In this document: positions 21,501 through 34,761 of the stretch, piece by piece
Position numbering within the stretch: position 1 is the first letter of the stretch
Layout of the letters: every line of letters starts with the position of its first letter
Assembly (NCBI GenBank): GCA_045837725.1
Contig: JBEWZL010000244.1
Coordinates: 248,001-312,000 of the forward strand
Direction of reading: 5' to 3'
DNA from: Vermamoeba vermiformis
Taxonomy: Eukaryota; Tubulinea; Echinamoebida
Length of the DNA: 64,000 nt
The notes under the pieces: model-generated
Database searches by the model: none
What the model was told of the DNA's origin: nothing
Seen by the model: the letters and a program-made list of their open reading frames with translations, nothing else
Position numbers and translations under genes: made by a program

Positions 21501-24500
21501 TGTCTGGGCCTGAATTGAGTGCGGGACTCGTGCCACCTTCACTGCGACTGCGACGATGACCGCCAGACGAGGGAGTGCCGAGCAGTGGCACTTTGTCGTT
21601 CTTGTCGCGGTACTCGGCCTCGTGCTGCTCCTCGTCCTGCACGCCATTCATGTTGAGTGCAGGGGCGTTGAAGAGAGCAGGCCGCAGCTTGAGATTGAAG
21701 GGCGTGTTGTTGTAGATCAGATAGGGCGGCGTCACATTCTCCGTGAAGCAGATGTACACGCCCTTCTCGTCTTTCTCCACGGCAATGTCTGCGATGAAGT
21801 ACTGCGTGAAGGAGGTCAGGTTGTTGATCTTCTTGGTGAATCGGCCCACTTTGTCGATCTTGAACGGCACGTAGTCCCACTCTTCGTAGCTCAGCGCGGG
21901 TCCATTGTCACGTGCCTGTTGTTGTTGCGAGACACTGAGCTCGAGGCGTGCAGGGGCAATCGCGCTGTCCACGAGCGAGTTCTTCTTCAACAACAGCGTG
22001 TTCGTGCGCGTGCCCTCAGTGCCCGAGTTGAATCTGATCACGAGATCGCGATTGGTCTGATTCGTGAAGTGCAACCGACTGCGCCAAATGACGACGCGAC
22101 TGAAGGCATCTAACTGCTTGACTTCCATCATGAGATCGTAGCTGAGCTGAATGTCTTTGATTGTAATGTTGATGCGGTTCACTGACGGCTGCGAGATGTT
22201 GATGGCACGACTCCACGCCGTATCTGCGACTTTGACTTGCAGCTGACGTGCCCCGAACTACATTATGTACTGGTTAGTATTCGCGTACTGCGAGTGCAGG
22301 GTGCTGACCTTGAGCCAACTGAACGGTGCTTTGGTGTGCGGCAGAATGGCTACTTCTTCGCGCGTACCTCGCTGTCTCACGAACAGTGGCTAGTTATCGA
22401 TGCACGTTAGTTGCCATATATGGTAATACCATTCATGAACACTCACCAAATCGGTCTCATTGATCAGCAAGTACTTGGTGTTGACGTACATGGTTCTGGC
22501 CCTGGCAGAATGGTCGTTAAGTACTGTTAATATGCACCTATCTGCACGTACTCTCGCGAGGCCAAGCGGTGCTGATTGAACACATTCAAGTAGACGAGAC
22601 TCTTGTCTTGATCGCGATGCACATCTTTCTTGTTCTCGAGGGTCGTGCGCTGCAAGTAGTGCACGGGAATGGGTCGAGAATAGCGGTCATAGCCCTCGAG
22701 CTTGAATGCCACCGTCTGATTGGGCTGCGCAGGGTCAAAGTAGAACGCTTGCTGCGAATTGGCGGGAATGGTCAGGTCAAAGCGACGATTGTGCGGGAAA
22801 TCACAGGCGAGCGGGAAGACCGAGAGGTTCTGAATGATGAACGGTGCGGTGAAGTTGATGCGCACCAGGGTGGGGTTGGTCGGGTCTGAGATGTAGGTCA
22901 TGAAGAGCACGCGTTGTGCGCTCTGATCGACACTCGTGATGGTCAACTTCTGCGTCACATCGCGGTCACGGAACTGCGCGGAGTGTGTTAGTAGTGGCAG
23001 CGGTATTACGGGGATCTAATACTTACTCGACGGATGGAGGGCATGACAAAGTTGTCGCTGAAGTCCCAGTCAATGTGGTCGTTACACCGCACTGCGAATT
23101 GCATCTCCCACAGCTAACTGTGTGTTAATAGCAGCACTTCCAAATATGGCAATACCACGTACCTGACTGCAGCAGATGGGCACACTCGTGCCTGGTTCAA
23201 TGGTGTAGGTCTGTGTGGGCAAGTTCTTGTCACTGCAGCTATAATTAGCTACAAGTCGAATGAAATTTCATCTCCGATTGTGAGACGTACCTCCACCAGG
23301 TCATGAGTTCGAGACAGAGGTCGGTCTCGTTGTGCACTTGATGGCTGGCAATCAGCTCGACGTAGCGCTTGAGTCCCTTGGGCTTGACATTGACAATAAT
23401 GTCGCGCGTCAGTTGCGGATTGTGCTCTTGTTGTATGGTCATCACACTGCTCGAGGGCTCGTCCACTGCCAGGGCCTTGTTGGTCTGTTGCCAGCCACTG
23501 AGCTTGATGGACAGCAGCTTGGGCAGGTACGGATTGGTGAAGTTGAACGAGGCCTCTTCACCTGGGGCCAGCACTTTGATGTCTGCAGTCTTGGCCTGGT
23601 GATAGAGCACTTGCGACTCGGTCTTGTTGGAGAGAATGTACTGGAAGTGCGAGTGATCGTCGCTGCGGTGATTCAAGTAGAGCTGATAGATCTCAATCAA
23701 GTGGCGCAACAGCTCTTTGGTCACGCGCACCACCACCTTGTCGAGCACCACCACTTCGAGACTGAGGCGCGACTGCTTCTTGGTCCTGCGCTCAGTGTCG
23801 TTGAGTGTGCCGTTGAGCGAGGGACGACTCGACATTTGCGGTGACTCGCCGATCTCTTCGTCGAGCAGCACGCCTGCACCATTGTCGACACTCAGGAAGT
23901 CGAGTTGTGTGGAACTCGCGCTCTCAAAGTCACTCGCGGGCTCAGGGTCATCGAGCTCAGTGATCTTGTTCGAGAGGCGCGCTTTGACTGCAAAGTGCAT
24001 GTCATCAATGAACTGCTCGGGCATCATGAAGCTGAGGTTGTTGACCATGGCTTCAAACTTGGCGGACATATTCACCTCGGTGAACTCTTCGTACATGTTC
24101 GCGGTCACATCCACGCCCTGGTCGAGTCATTAGCACGTGTTCTATATACAGCGCATAGATGCTCGCATACCTTGAAGTACAAGTAGAACAGCTCCAGTTC
24201 AGCGACATAATCGCTGACAATCGTCAAATTGACACTGCGCACACTGAGTTCAATCACTTTGTCCACAAATGGGCCTTTGTTCGCCGGTTCAATCGAGCTG
24301 TTCGGATCTGATTGCAAACTCTTCATGAACTGTTCCACGTACTGCTGCACAATGCCAATGCTCGTCTGATACTTTTGCAGCGAGATGACGCCTGCAAATG
24401 TGTCGATGATGGTCTCAATGTGCACAAAATTGGGCCGCGAATAAATGTTGACCTCGCAGGTGAGTGGCTTCAACACGTCCAGGGACTGCAGCACACGCGA

Positions 24501-27500
24501 GCTCTGGTCGATGGCCAGGGTCTGAATGCGCTTCAGACGTACAGTGGCGTGTTGCACGGTGATCTGCGTCTTGTTGGCAGTGTTGTTGCCGATCTGCACT
24601 GCGCGCAATGTGACCTCGAGCACGGAGGTGATGGACTCGGTCAACTTCTCGGGCAACAGCACCACTGGCTGAGTGATGTTGATCTTCAGACGCAGCTGTT
24701 GTGCTTCACTCTTCGGCACATCCACGGCATTGAGTTGAGCAGGGCCAGACATATCCACGCGTTGTGAGGCCCGTTTGATCATCTCTTGCTGCGTCTCTTT
24801 GAACACATTGCTGTAGTCGTCTTTTTGATAGAGCGACAAGATCTCAGCTTGTATTTTCTGATATTGACGGCGCAGATTCTTGTGCTCGCCGACCAATGAG
24901 AAGAATTCTTTCAGCTGGCCAAATGTCTCAGGCACGTAGACCACTTCCAGCTGTGCAATGTCAATCATCCAGCTCGTGCTCCATGCGCCGTCATCTTCAT
25001 CCTCGCTATCAGACTGGGGCTCCTCGTCGTGCAAGTGATCGATGGACAGCCCTTCGCTGATGCGTGCAGCAATGAACTCTTTGTTTTTGCTCTCAAAGCA
25101 CAGTCGGAAGAGTGCTGCAGATCAGTCAGCATACACGTGCAGTCAATGCCACGCTACTTACGGTCCTTGTCGTTGAGGTCATCTCGTGCAGCCTTGTCAG
25201 CAATGCGCTTGATTTGCTCCAAGCTCGAAGTCGTGAGGCCTTGTCGCACAGGCCCAGGACTCTCCGTCAGTTCGACACCGCTGTGCTCCTCTTCGTCCAC
25301 ACGATTGGGATCGATGATCATGCGCAGCTGTTTGGGCAGTCGTCTCTTCTTGCGCTTCTTCTTCTGGACCTGTGCCTGATTGTTGTTGTTGTTGTTGGGC
25401 TCGTTGATCAGCACGCCTGCACCATCGTCCTCGTCCTCTGTGTCTGGCTCGTTGTCGTGCACTTCTTCGCTGCTAACACGACTTGCATTGTGACGGGGCT
25501 GCACGAGTGTTTTGAACTGAGTTCGTTCAGCGCTCAAGTCCTCAATCACCAGAGCATCACCCTCAATTAGCGTGCGGAACTTGTGCGTCCAGTTCTCGTA
25601 CGTGTAGCTGAAGCGATCGATGTGCACTAACGCGAGATTTTTCTTGCCTTGCCGCAGCGTGAGGTGAGAGGCGCGAATGTTGATTTGATAGCGTGCTCGC
25701 AGTCGTTTGCGCGTGTCTACTTTGACAATCTTGCCCTCATCTCGCTTCGTAGACACATCGCGAATGTCCGCGAAGAGATTGTCGACAATTGTTTGCATGA
25801 AGATGAACTGCGTGCGACTGAGCGAGGCAGTCAAATCATCGATGGTCATGGTCACGTGATTGGTGCCGTCTTCTTGCAGGTTCTCGCGCGTACTCAAGTA
25901 CTCGAGGGCTACATTGCAGGGCTGACTGATGTCTTCGCGGTGGAAGTGCGTCTGTTCCCACATAATGGACGCGAAGGCGAGACTGCCACCGAAGTTGTAT
26001 TTGACATTCAAGTCATCAATGCCGCTGTGCGCTCAATTAGCAAGGTACTATAAATAGCTCTAGCATGGAGTACTCACACTTTGCTGATTGACACGTGATG
26101 CAGAATGGCAGGAGCACATTCAGGGGTGTCAGGACTCTCCACGACCAGTGCCTCGCTCGCGGTGAAATCAACGGACCAGTTCATGCCGACATTCTCGACA
26201 TTGCTATATTTGGACAAGAACTGCTTGAACTTCTCAGTGTCCACTGTGATCTTCAAGTCATCAGAGGTCAAGAAGGATTGTAGCTTGGACAGCGTGCTGT
26301 AAATCAAACAGATCTGCACGTGATTGATCTTGGCCTTGACGTCTGCGGGCAGTGGTTTGTCGCCAGGCTGCAGTTTGATGGACTCGTAGCGCACTACTAG
26401 CATTGGCGTGCGTGAATTCTGCGCGGAATTGAGGGGCGATAAGAGCATCGGGAATGGGGACTTGATGTGCTGCGGACATTGGATCTGCAGGTATATAATG
26501 TGTTAATGTGGCAATGGAAAAGGTCCGTATGTTAAGTCATACATTGAAGGTGTCAAGCTGCACTTTGATGGCGTTCTTGGTTGCTTGACTCTCCAAGATG
26601 ACAGCAATGTTTTGAAATTCAATTTCCGCGAGTGTTGAATAGTGCAAGTCATGTGACTTGGGGTCAGGATTGGGCAGCACTTCATTCAGCTGAATCAGAC
26701 CGCGATCGACTTTCACTTTGAAACAGGACCTGGTCATGTTGAGTTAGAACTCGTATCATTAGTTGTTGAGAGTAACTCACAAGAACGGTGCGTCTTGCAC
26801 GGGACTGGCAGGTAGTGGTGCAATCTCATTGGTGTTGTTGGTATTGAGCTCTTGATGCTGTTCGAGTGCTTTGTTTTCATTCAACAACGCACCAGGACTC
26901 CAGCTCAATCGTTCAGAGAACACTGAAGTGAAGTACTTGTACTGCGCAGGGTTGATGGCAAAGTTGACACGTGACACTTGCACGAACAGCTCGAAGTTCG
27001 GTGTGAATTTTGGTGCGTGCAAATAATCGTTCAGTGAAATATTCACGACGAGATTGAACGGCTGCAGAACACGCTCAATGCGACTTTCAGGTGTGGCTTG
27101 CAGATCCACGGAGAGATTGGTAGTCTCCACCTGTAGTGCTTTGTTAGTTCGATATTCAGCATACTGATATCTCACGTACTTGAAATTTCTGCGCTGATAT
27201 TAGCTTCTCTTCGCCAATATGCGATGAAAAGTCGTAAGGTGCAGCAGGAAAGTGCGGGGCAGGCAGCGTGAATAGCCCAGCAGTGAATGCCTCGGGTGTG
27301 GGATAGGTCGGATCGTTGTTGCTCATGGACACATAGCCGACATTGAGTCGCATCACTTGTGAAGCAATGTGTGGCGGACCTTTGTGACCAGCATAGGGTG
27401 GCAGGATAATTGTCGGGTTCTTGGACTACAATATGATGTTAATATATTAATGCCCACAACAACACTATCAATGACCACACACCTCAATTTTGAACTTGAC

Positions 27501-29766
27501 GTAATCGCGCAGCGCTACTTGCAACATGTTCTCCATGCCCTGTTCGAGTGTGCGCTGCAGTTGTTTGCCCTTGCGACCGCTCAAAAAGAAGTTGTAAGTG
27601 CGCTCCCAGATCTCTTTGTCGAAGATGATGGCGCAGTTGTTGAAGGACAGTTCGAGTTCGCGTGAAAATATCGTGACATCTTGTCGTCGAATAGTGGTGG
27701 GAATGTGGCGCTTGATGAAATTCAAATTCAACATGGGTGCTTTGACTTTAACTTCAGTGTGCAAGCCACTCATGTTGTCGTGCGAGTTGTTGTTGCTGCC
27801 AGTGTCAAATTTAATCAGCTGCAAATAGTCGGGGTGACGCGAGGGACCAGGATCGAGTACTGTGAGTGAATACGAGTTGATTTTTATATGCGCCTCGCTC
27901 TGTGTAATCCACTGGCCTTGTTCTATATGGGTCCATTAGTGGCGTGACATGTTAAATTCTGCAATGTACCTTGATAATCACCGCGCATCTTGGGGAAGAA
28001 CGAGCACTTGAGCCCGTCAAATCTGAGCGAGCACAGACCCTTATTTGGCGTGTCCTTATTCTCCGCACTAGTGTCGCGATTGAGTCGTTCGTACAGCTCT
28101 AACGTGCCCTTGTGAATGTGAATGTTGTACGAGGTGTATCGAATGTCTTCGTCATCTGCCACCGTTGCCTCTTCATCAGGCAAGTCCTCTTCGCTGCCAC
28201 TCTCGGCGTCTTGATACTCCGCGTCGCTGTCTGAATTGTCGGGCTCTGCGACACTTTCAACGACCGGCTGTGGTTGTGGTGTTGGCTCTGGTTGATTTTT
28301 CGTTGAATAATAGGACCACAGTCGCTGATAAAGATATTAATATCGGGCTATATTAAATATATACTAGTATTTACATTAGTCAATCGGCCCCAAACACCCG
28401 CTTGTTGTTGCGGATGTGGCTGTGTCTCGTGTTCACTGACATCTGCTTCAGACCTGTTCGTTGTTAGCGCATGACCACAGCATTATATTGAATAAATCTT
28501 GTATGGAATATTAATGCATCTTACGTCTCAGAGATGTCGTCGCGAATGTTGTTCGTGTTCACGTTGTTGGCGTGACCATTCTCTTCTGCTTTCGGAGCAG
28601 GGTCCGCAGTAGCTTGTTTCGGTTGTCGCGAGAGACAGTTCAAAGTGCCATAAATAGCTTTTTGAAAGTCGTTGTATTGCGTAGGGTCTAATTTGAGTGC
28701 AATGTCACTCAGCAGATCCACATCAATCTGAAAATCGACCAAAGGACCACCAAAATATTCTTTTTTCGTTTTGATCTGCATTCAAAATTAATTCCATATT
28801 ATTATAGTGCCGTATAATTGACGTACTCTGACGCGAATGGGAATTTTGTCGAGTACCGCCATCGGAATGCGATTGTCATCGTTGTGCAGCGAGAGTGAGA
28901 CCTGTCCGAGATGTATCTCTTTGAATATGAGCACTTGATTGTTGTGATTCACTTTGTGCACTTCTTTCAAGTCCACTGCCTCCCACTTGGCATTCGTGGA
29001 TTGAATTAAAATATCTTTCACGTGCAAGAACAGCGCTGGTGGCTTGCTGCGCTCTTTGTCCTTGCGATGCTTGCCTAGTGTAATCACTTTGAAGGTCAGT
29101 TCGTGCACTTCGAATTTAATGTTGTCCAAGATCCGATCTGTAAAGCCCGGTGCTTTCTTTTTGGGCTGCAAGCTAGAGCAAAGTTCAATTAACGACTGCA
29201 ATCAAATTCAAGCAATAATTATTTCGCACCTCTTGGGAACTTTCTTGGGCGCAGGTTTAATTTCCTCGGGCTCTTCGAGTTCAATGTAGATCTTGTCCGC
29301 AACGAACACGATCGGATCGTGACCCAATTTCTTCCAAGGAATCTGACGAAGAAATAATGATTAAAATTATGAATTTTTGTTATATAAAAACAATTGGCGC
29401 TAAGCAAGTTCCATAAGGATCCAGCAAAAGAAATTTGAAATAACGAAAAAAATCAAGAGAATTTTCTACAGCTTTAATTAAGAAAACCATCAATCAAATA
29501 ATTTAAAATACATACCTTTGTGTATATTTGATTGCATGTAACCTTTTTTACACGTAGTTGTGGCGGGATGCCAACCAAATTTTGAATAACTTCTTCGTTA
29601 AACTCTGTATTTAATTGATAGTTGCATAAGAATATCACCCTTTGATAATAATATCACAAGCCATACCTAAATCATTTAAAGCCCAATTTTGAAATTTTTG
29701 TGATGAAAAATCTTTGATATAAGTCGCTAAATAGCGTGTCAAGGCGATGCCGACAATGCGCTCCAT
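18598..29766 (-). CDS. VPS13: VPS13-family bridge-like lipid transfer protein
   Basis: An 11.2-kb gene of roughly 25-30 short exons, about 3,000 residues. The N-terminus (ATG at 29766) is a chorein motif: MERIVGIALTRYLATYIKDF and, after two introns, IPWKKLGHDPIVFVADKIYIEL. A long beta-rich groove region follows (29 to 24 kb). The adaptor-binding/SHR-BD-like part (about 23-20 kb) has repeats such as FIIQNLSVFPLACDF and PPYLIYNNTPFNLKL, interrupted by a disordered Ser/Glu-rich linker (about 21.6-20.8 kb). The C-terminus has the VPS13_C block FFQGLGAGALGVVLKPIGG with DFTSKIFEG, and a PH-like end. VPS13 proteins move phospholipids at organelle contacts. Several introns carry TGACACGTGTCA. The chorein region is about ten residues shorter than usual. 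Which paralogue class it belongs to is unclear. Confidence 0.92.
19513..20157. repeat. Three copies of the TGACACGTGTCA palindrome in VPS13 introns
   Basis: Exact 12-bp copies at 19513-19524, 19901-19912 and 20146-20157. The last two sit a few bases upstream of the 3' splice site on the transcribed (minus) strand (gtcacag, gtcatgcag). Confidence 0.75.
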
Positions 29767-29951
29767 CGATAGACCTGATACTAATTAAATGGGTAGAGTG
29801 GCTATAATTGCATTGCGGCCTTGTGCTTCGTTTAATGTTTCTTGTTAACGCCGAAAATTTCACTCCGGCCTTTTTGGGCGATCGTGTCCGGTTTTTGTCA
29901 TTTGAAATCTGAAACAAACTGAAGTACCAACACTTCGAGTCATATATATTA
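29767..29951. promoter_or_regulatory. Shared divergent promoter, VPS13 (-) and DECR2 (+)
   Basis: Only 185 bp separate the two start codons. The interval is AT-rich with runs of T and holds no open reading frame of note, so both promoters must lie here. Confidence 0.5.
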
Positions 29952-31097
29952 ATGGCTGAACAATCCTCAGTATTCAAAGCTAATATTCTCAAAGGCAAAG
30001 TGGCACTGATAACAGGTAGGTAACTTTTCTTTTCCTGCAAGCAAAACTTTCAATCAATAGTCAATGCTGCCTATTTATATGGAAGTGAAAATTATATGGA
30101 GATTAATGGCGAAATAAAGGTGGTGCAACCGGGATCAACTTCGGTATTACCAAGCTTCTTGGCACGCACGGCGCGAAGATCGGTAATTAATTTACAACTA
30201 GACACGCTTATGCATACATCAATACAGTATCGCCAATTGTTACTTAATTTGAATTTTAAATTTTGCCTGGATCGGCGATTTACGTCTCGTTTAGCAATCA
30301 TGGGTCGCCGCGAACAAGTCCTCAAATCTAGCTGCGAACAGTTGACACAACTTGGCGTCGAATGCACATGGGTCCAGGGGCAAGTACAGCGCCGACAACG
30401 TTTTTAGCAATGTCTAATGTCTTTGTTCGCCAGTGACGTGCGCGAGTACAAAGACTGTGAAAAAGCAGTGCAACAAGTGGTGGACAAGTGGGGCAAGTAA
30501 GTATTATACGCGCTCTAGTATTAGTCGCACTCGACTGACAGGTGTCACACCGCCAGACTCGACATTCTCGTCAATGGTGCTGCGGGCAATTTCCTCTCCC
30601 CAGCCGCCAAGCTGAGCTCGAATGGCTTCAAAACAGTGCTCATGATCGACACTGTCGGCACATTCAACATGTCACGTGCGGCCTATTCAGCCTTGGCGCG
30701 TCCACAACTCGCGAGTACTGCGCCAGCTGTGATCTTGAATGTCACTGCGTCGCTCCATCGTCCCGCCACCCCGATGCAAGTCCACGCCTCCGCGGCCAAG
30801 GCAGGTGTAGACTCGATCACACGCACCTTAGCCATGGAATGGGGTCCAGCAGGCATTCGTGTGGTGGGTGTGTCCCCCGGGCCTATTGCTGCCACTGAAG
30901 GCATGTCCAAGCTCGGCGGTCCTGATCCCACCGCTGTGTTGCAACAAGTGCCTCTCGGTCGTGCTGGTTCTGTCGAGGATGTGGCCCGTGCTGCACTGTT
31001 CTTGGTCTCCGATGCCGCGAACTGGGTCACAGGCACTACCATTGACGTCGATGGTGGCTGGGTCGTCAATCGCGCTGGATTCACCGCCAAGCTCTAA
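29952..31097 (+). CDS. DECR2: Peroxisomal 2,4-dienoyl-CoA reductase (DECR2-like SDR)
   Basis: About five exons. The N-terminal Rossmann motif is split by the first intron: KGKVALITG then GATGINFGITKLLG. Other hallmarks are MGRREQVL, the DECR2 signature VNGAAGNFLSPAAKL, DTVGTFNMSRAAY, HASAAKAGVDSITRTLAMEWG and VSPGPI. As in DECR2, the classical SDR catalytic Tyr position is not a Tyr. The protein ends TAKL, a peroxisomal PTS1 (AKL). It reduces 2,4-dienoyl-CoA intermediates with NADPH during beta-oxidation of unsaturated fatty acids. Length about 290 residues, normal. Confidence 0.93.
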
Positions 31098-31331
31098 TTC
31101 GCCGCAAACGTGGTCCGGTAGATCCGTTTTTCCGTGAGATCCACCGCTTGTCTCTCGCTGTAAACCTTGTAACATATGCTCGATTACAAATAACAATCAT
31201 ATAGCCTTATAAGTACTAGTTGCAGTGATGTTATTACGAAAGATCCCGGTGATTTCACACGGGCAAACTAAGTTCCGTGCAAGTTTTTTTCGCTGTTCAT
31301 CCTAATTTTATTTTCGATACAACACAACAAC

Positions 31332-32172
31332 ATGTGGAAACAAGTTAGCCACGGAGTCGTCCGCTCTAGGCGGATATTCAGCCTCGCCCCTCGCGTAACA
31401 GAGGTCCGATCTGCTAATTTTTCAACCCTATTTGCTGCCTCGCAATCCAAAACCCTCGAAAACAATAAGAAAAAATATATTATGTCACAAAATAGTGCTT
31501 TGAGCCTTGCAAACACGCATCATTCAATACCAGGTAATTGTTCTTTGGATCTGATCTACCAAAAATTATGCAAAATTTTCTGTTGCAAAAATCTAACGTA
31601 GTTATAACAGCGTTTACATCACCATTCCACGTTAGCGCGAAAAAATTTTACAGCACCGATCTGAACAAACACAAACAGTCAAAGGACTTGGACGATGACG
31701 ACGATGAATGGAAAGACAAAGTATGATCATTATACAATCAAAATGAATAGGACCGACGTGTCTAATAATGCTTTATTGTTATTAGGCCAAGTCAACATAT
31801 GCAAAATTCAAAATCTTCGTGCGCAAATACGGACGAATTGCCTTATTTGTACATTTCACCGTGTACGGCATCACACTGGCCACTATATACAGTCTGATTA
31901 AGAGTGGCGTCGATGTCTCCGCGTGGGTCAAACACTTGGACTTCATCGGCTTGAGTCACGAGTCCACAGCGGTGCAGAAAGGCTCGACATTTGTGCTGGC
32001 CATTGCAGCCACCAAAGTGACGTCCCCGCTCAGACTGGGCATCACATTCCTCGTCACTCCTGCCCTCGCGCGACAGCTGCGGAAGATGGGTCTGTACTCG
32101 CCCCCCACTGCTGACAAGAGCACTAGCACCACGGCCACTGATGCACACAACTCCACTAAAAAAGACGACTAA
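31332..32172 (+). CDS. FAM210/DUF1279 mitochondrial membrane protein
   Basis: Three exons with introns near 31533-31610 and 31722-31785. The N-terminus (MWKQVSHGVVRSRRIFSLAPR) is an Arg-rich presequence, followed by a low-complexity acidic linker (DLDDDDDEWKDK). The DUF1279 core begins FVRKYGRIALFVHFTVYGI, continues TIYSLIKSGVDV, and has a second hydrophobic helix VTPALARQL. The family (FAM210A/B) sits in the mitochondrial inner membrane; FAM210A is linked to mitochondrial translation. The C-terminus is a disordered Thr/Ser/Lys tail. Confidence 0.8.
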
Positions 32173-32233
32173 ACAACGAGTTGCTTCACTTGTAATTATT
32201 TTGCCGCACTTGTGATATATACACCTTAATATA

Positions 32234-33926
32234 TTACAACACTATCGTCTCCATGTGTTCGCCCTCGCTGTGCAGTGCCGTTGTGTTCTCTTCTTCGTGC
32301 TCAGCGTGCCACGCAATCACATCTTCAATGCGCATGTTCTCAGCACTCGCGCCAGGGACTTGAAAGTATTCGTTGTCACCCAGCAAATACAAATCTCCCG
32401 CACCTGACGAGAAGATTGTTAAAGCTGGCCACTGCATCTGATGATAGACCTACCGCTCACGAATGCAGAGTGTTTGAAGCCAGCAGCCACGGCGTGAATG
32501 TCGCGCAGTCGTGTAACTTTGCGCGGTACCAGTTCGGAGACACGACCTCCGTGCCCCAACTGACCATTCGCGCCCCAGCCAAACGAGTATACTTCGTGTG
32601 ATTTGGTTAGCGCGAGATTATGTGCGTAGGGTGAAGCTGCTGCCTAGATAAGCATGTTAGTGACCATCAGTGCCATTATCATTCAACTTACGCTGATAAA
32701 CAACTCCGTGCCACTGACTCGGCGCGGTGCATGGCTGTTGTCCATGTTGCCTTGACCTAACTGACCGTTCTCACCCCAGCCCCACGCATAAATGCTGCCC
32801 GTCTCTGCGATGTGTTAATCAACAACTTTAACGAGTGTTGTACGTACTTGTGAGTGCGAGCGAGTGATCTCCACCGCAAGATATCTTCGATACTTTTTCA
32901 GACAAGATCACGTGCTCGAAGACTTGAGTGTCGTGATCAGCGCCGATTCCCAGCTGACCGAACTGATTCCAACCAGTGGCGTAGATTTTACCGTCAGCTG
33001 TCACGCAATGTTATAGCTTGAAAACATCGCTGTCAACTACTTACATGTCAGTATCATCGAGTGATGTCCCCCACCACACGCGGATTTGACGTGAATGTCG
33101 TTGTCACGCAGACTGGTCACCACTACTGGCTGTGCTGTCTCGCGCAGTCCTTCAACACCTAATTGCCCGCTCTTGCCCTCACCCCACACAACCAACTGTT
33201 TCTCCGCTGCAAATGTGTTAAATATCGGTGTGGCACATGACACGTGTCAATGAGTGACTTACTCGTCACGAACAGCGCGTGTTCATAGCCCGCACTGATC
33301 TTCTTGATGCGATGCTCTTTGAGCAGGTCATTGAACGCACTCAACATCACTGGCTGCACGTAGCTCTCATTGCTCAGTGGCACTCGTCCCCAGCCGTAAA
33401 TGGACTGTTCGCGTGAAGCTGAATGTGACACGTCAGTATGGACGTCAAAGTCACACGTCACTCTTACCGTCTTGAATAAGAGCCAAACAGTAATATCCGC
33501 CACATGATATGTCCAATAAATCATGCTTCCTGTTTTCTGCTGTGAAGTCCATGGGCTCATTATTTGGATCCGTAAATATTAACTTGCGAGGCTCGTTGGC
33601 GTTCGTTAAAATACCCCATTCGAAAACACCGTTTGTTTCTGAGGATATTAGCTATAAATTCGCTTTGAATTTGGCTTACCATTAAGAATAGTAGTACTGT
33701 AACCTCCCAAGGCTATTTTGTAGTCAAAAACTTTGTAACCACGGATCGGCACTAATAACTCCTCTGTCAAATTGGTTAATTTATACAATTAATATTAAAT
33801 TATTTTCTTACCCTCTTCTTCGTCTAAAAGTTGCTCTGCCTCTTCACTTGCTTGGATCCGTACCGCGAATCCGCACAAAAAGCAAACTACAGCTAATAAC
33901 ACCAACCAATTTATCCTTGTAGACAT
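32234..33926 (-). CDS. RCC1-repeat beta-propeller protein with a signal peptide
   Basis: About eight exons. The ATG at 33926 gives MSTRINWLVLLAVVCFLCGF, a clear signal peptide with cleavage near IQA-SEE. Then come RCC1 repeats: YGWGRVPLSNE, VVWGEGKSGQLGVEG, YATGWNQFGQLGIGAD, YAWGWGENGQLGQGN and FGWGANGQLGHGGR, with CGGGHHSMILT/CGGDHSLALT linkers. There is no transmembrane segment or KDEL; the tail is His/Glu-rich. RCC1 proteins are usually nuclear or cytosolic (Ran GEF, UVR8), so targeting to the secretory pathway is unusual. An intron holds TGACACGTGTCA (33238-33249). Function unknown. Confidence 0.82.
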
Positions 33927-34237
33927 TACTTAATCGTTTTACGTACAGGGTGTTGTTGTGGCTAGTGCAGAAATAAAATGAAGTGGCGTTTGTGACGTCA
34001 CTACTTTTTTGTAAACCGGTGGCCACGTCCCTCGACAAGTACCGGCTACGAATTGATTCCTTGCAAACTTCTAAATCATAGCTGCAGCATTGTAGGTGAA
34101 CTATTCTCAATTTCGTGAGTGATCATTTTCTCCTAGATTTTTGGGGGATCTCAGATTATTGCGAAACAAAAAAAGACAAACGCGAAAAGTTTTGCTTTGG
34201 CATTTTATCTAACACGCAACACTTTACAACCACAACT
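33927..34237. promoter_or_regulatory. Divergent promoter region, RCC1 protein (-) and PMP3 (+), with a CRE
   Basis: A 311-bp gap between start codons. It contains a full CRE palindrome TGACGTCA at 33993-34000, about 70 bp upstream of the RCC1 start and 240 bp upstream of PMP3. I see no gene in it. Confidence 0.4.
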
Positions 34238-34553
34238 ATGAACTGCGGTGATATTCTCTTGCTTTTGCTTGCTCTCATCCTTCCTCCTATTCCCGTTCTG
34301 ATCAAGGTCGGCTGCGCTGGCCACTTTTGGCTGAACGTTCTGCTCACCATTTTGGGTTACCTCCCTGGTATGTATTTTTTGATATGATCGCGCCGTTGCA
34401 GCGTATTCTTTTTTTGATCAATTATTTTTTATTTGTGCAACTTTATTCCGCGTCCTCATACTAACGCTGTATTATTCAGGTGTTATTCACGCTTGGTGGT
34501 TGATTATTACCCGCTCTGAACCTGCTGAAGTTCACTATCACGTCTACACCTAA
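34238..34553 (+). CDS. PMP3: PMP3/UPF0057 plasma membrane proteolipid
   Basis: Two exons, split inside GYLPG. The roughly 60-residue product is MNCGDILLLLLALILPPIPV, then a second helix FWLNVLLTILGYLPGVIHAWWLII. This is the complete two-helix PMP3 signature (ILPPxxV, LGxxPGxxHA). These tiny proteolipids affect membrane potential and salt tolerance in yeast and plants. Poly(A) signal AATAAA at 34576-34581. Confidence 0.95.
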
Positions 34554-34575
34554 ATTGGATCTTGTACATATTCCC

Positions 34576-34581
34576 AATAAA
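34576..34581 (+). terminator. Poly(A) signal of PMP3
   Basis: AATAAA 22 bases after the stop codon. Confidence 0.55.
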
Positions 34582-34761
34582 ACAATTAAACAGCTACACT
34601 CGGAGCGTGATATTCTAGTCTTATTTCAAGCATCAAATATGTAAACAATTTTTATGTGATTGTTTTTGGCACTCGCGTCCCCTTGCTATTTCGCGCCCAT
34701 TTTTAATGTTGTTTTGATTTTACGCGAACTGACACAAGTCTCCCACTCGTCTTAATAAATC

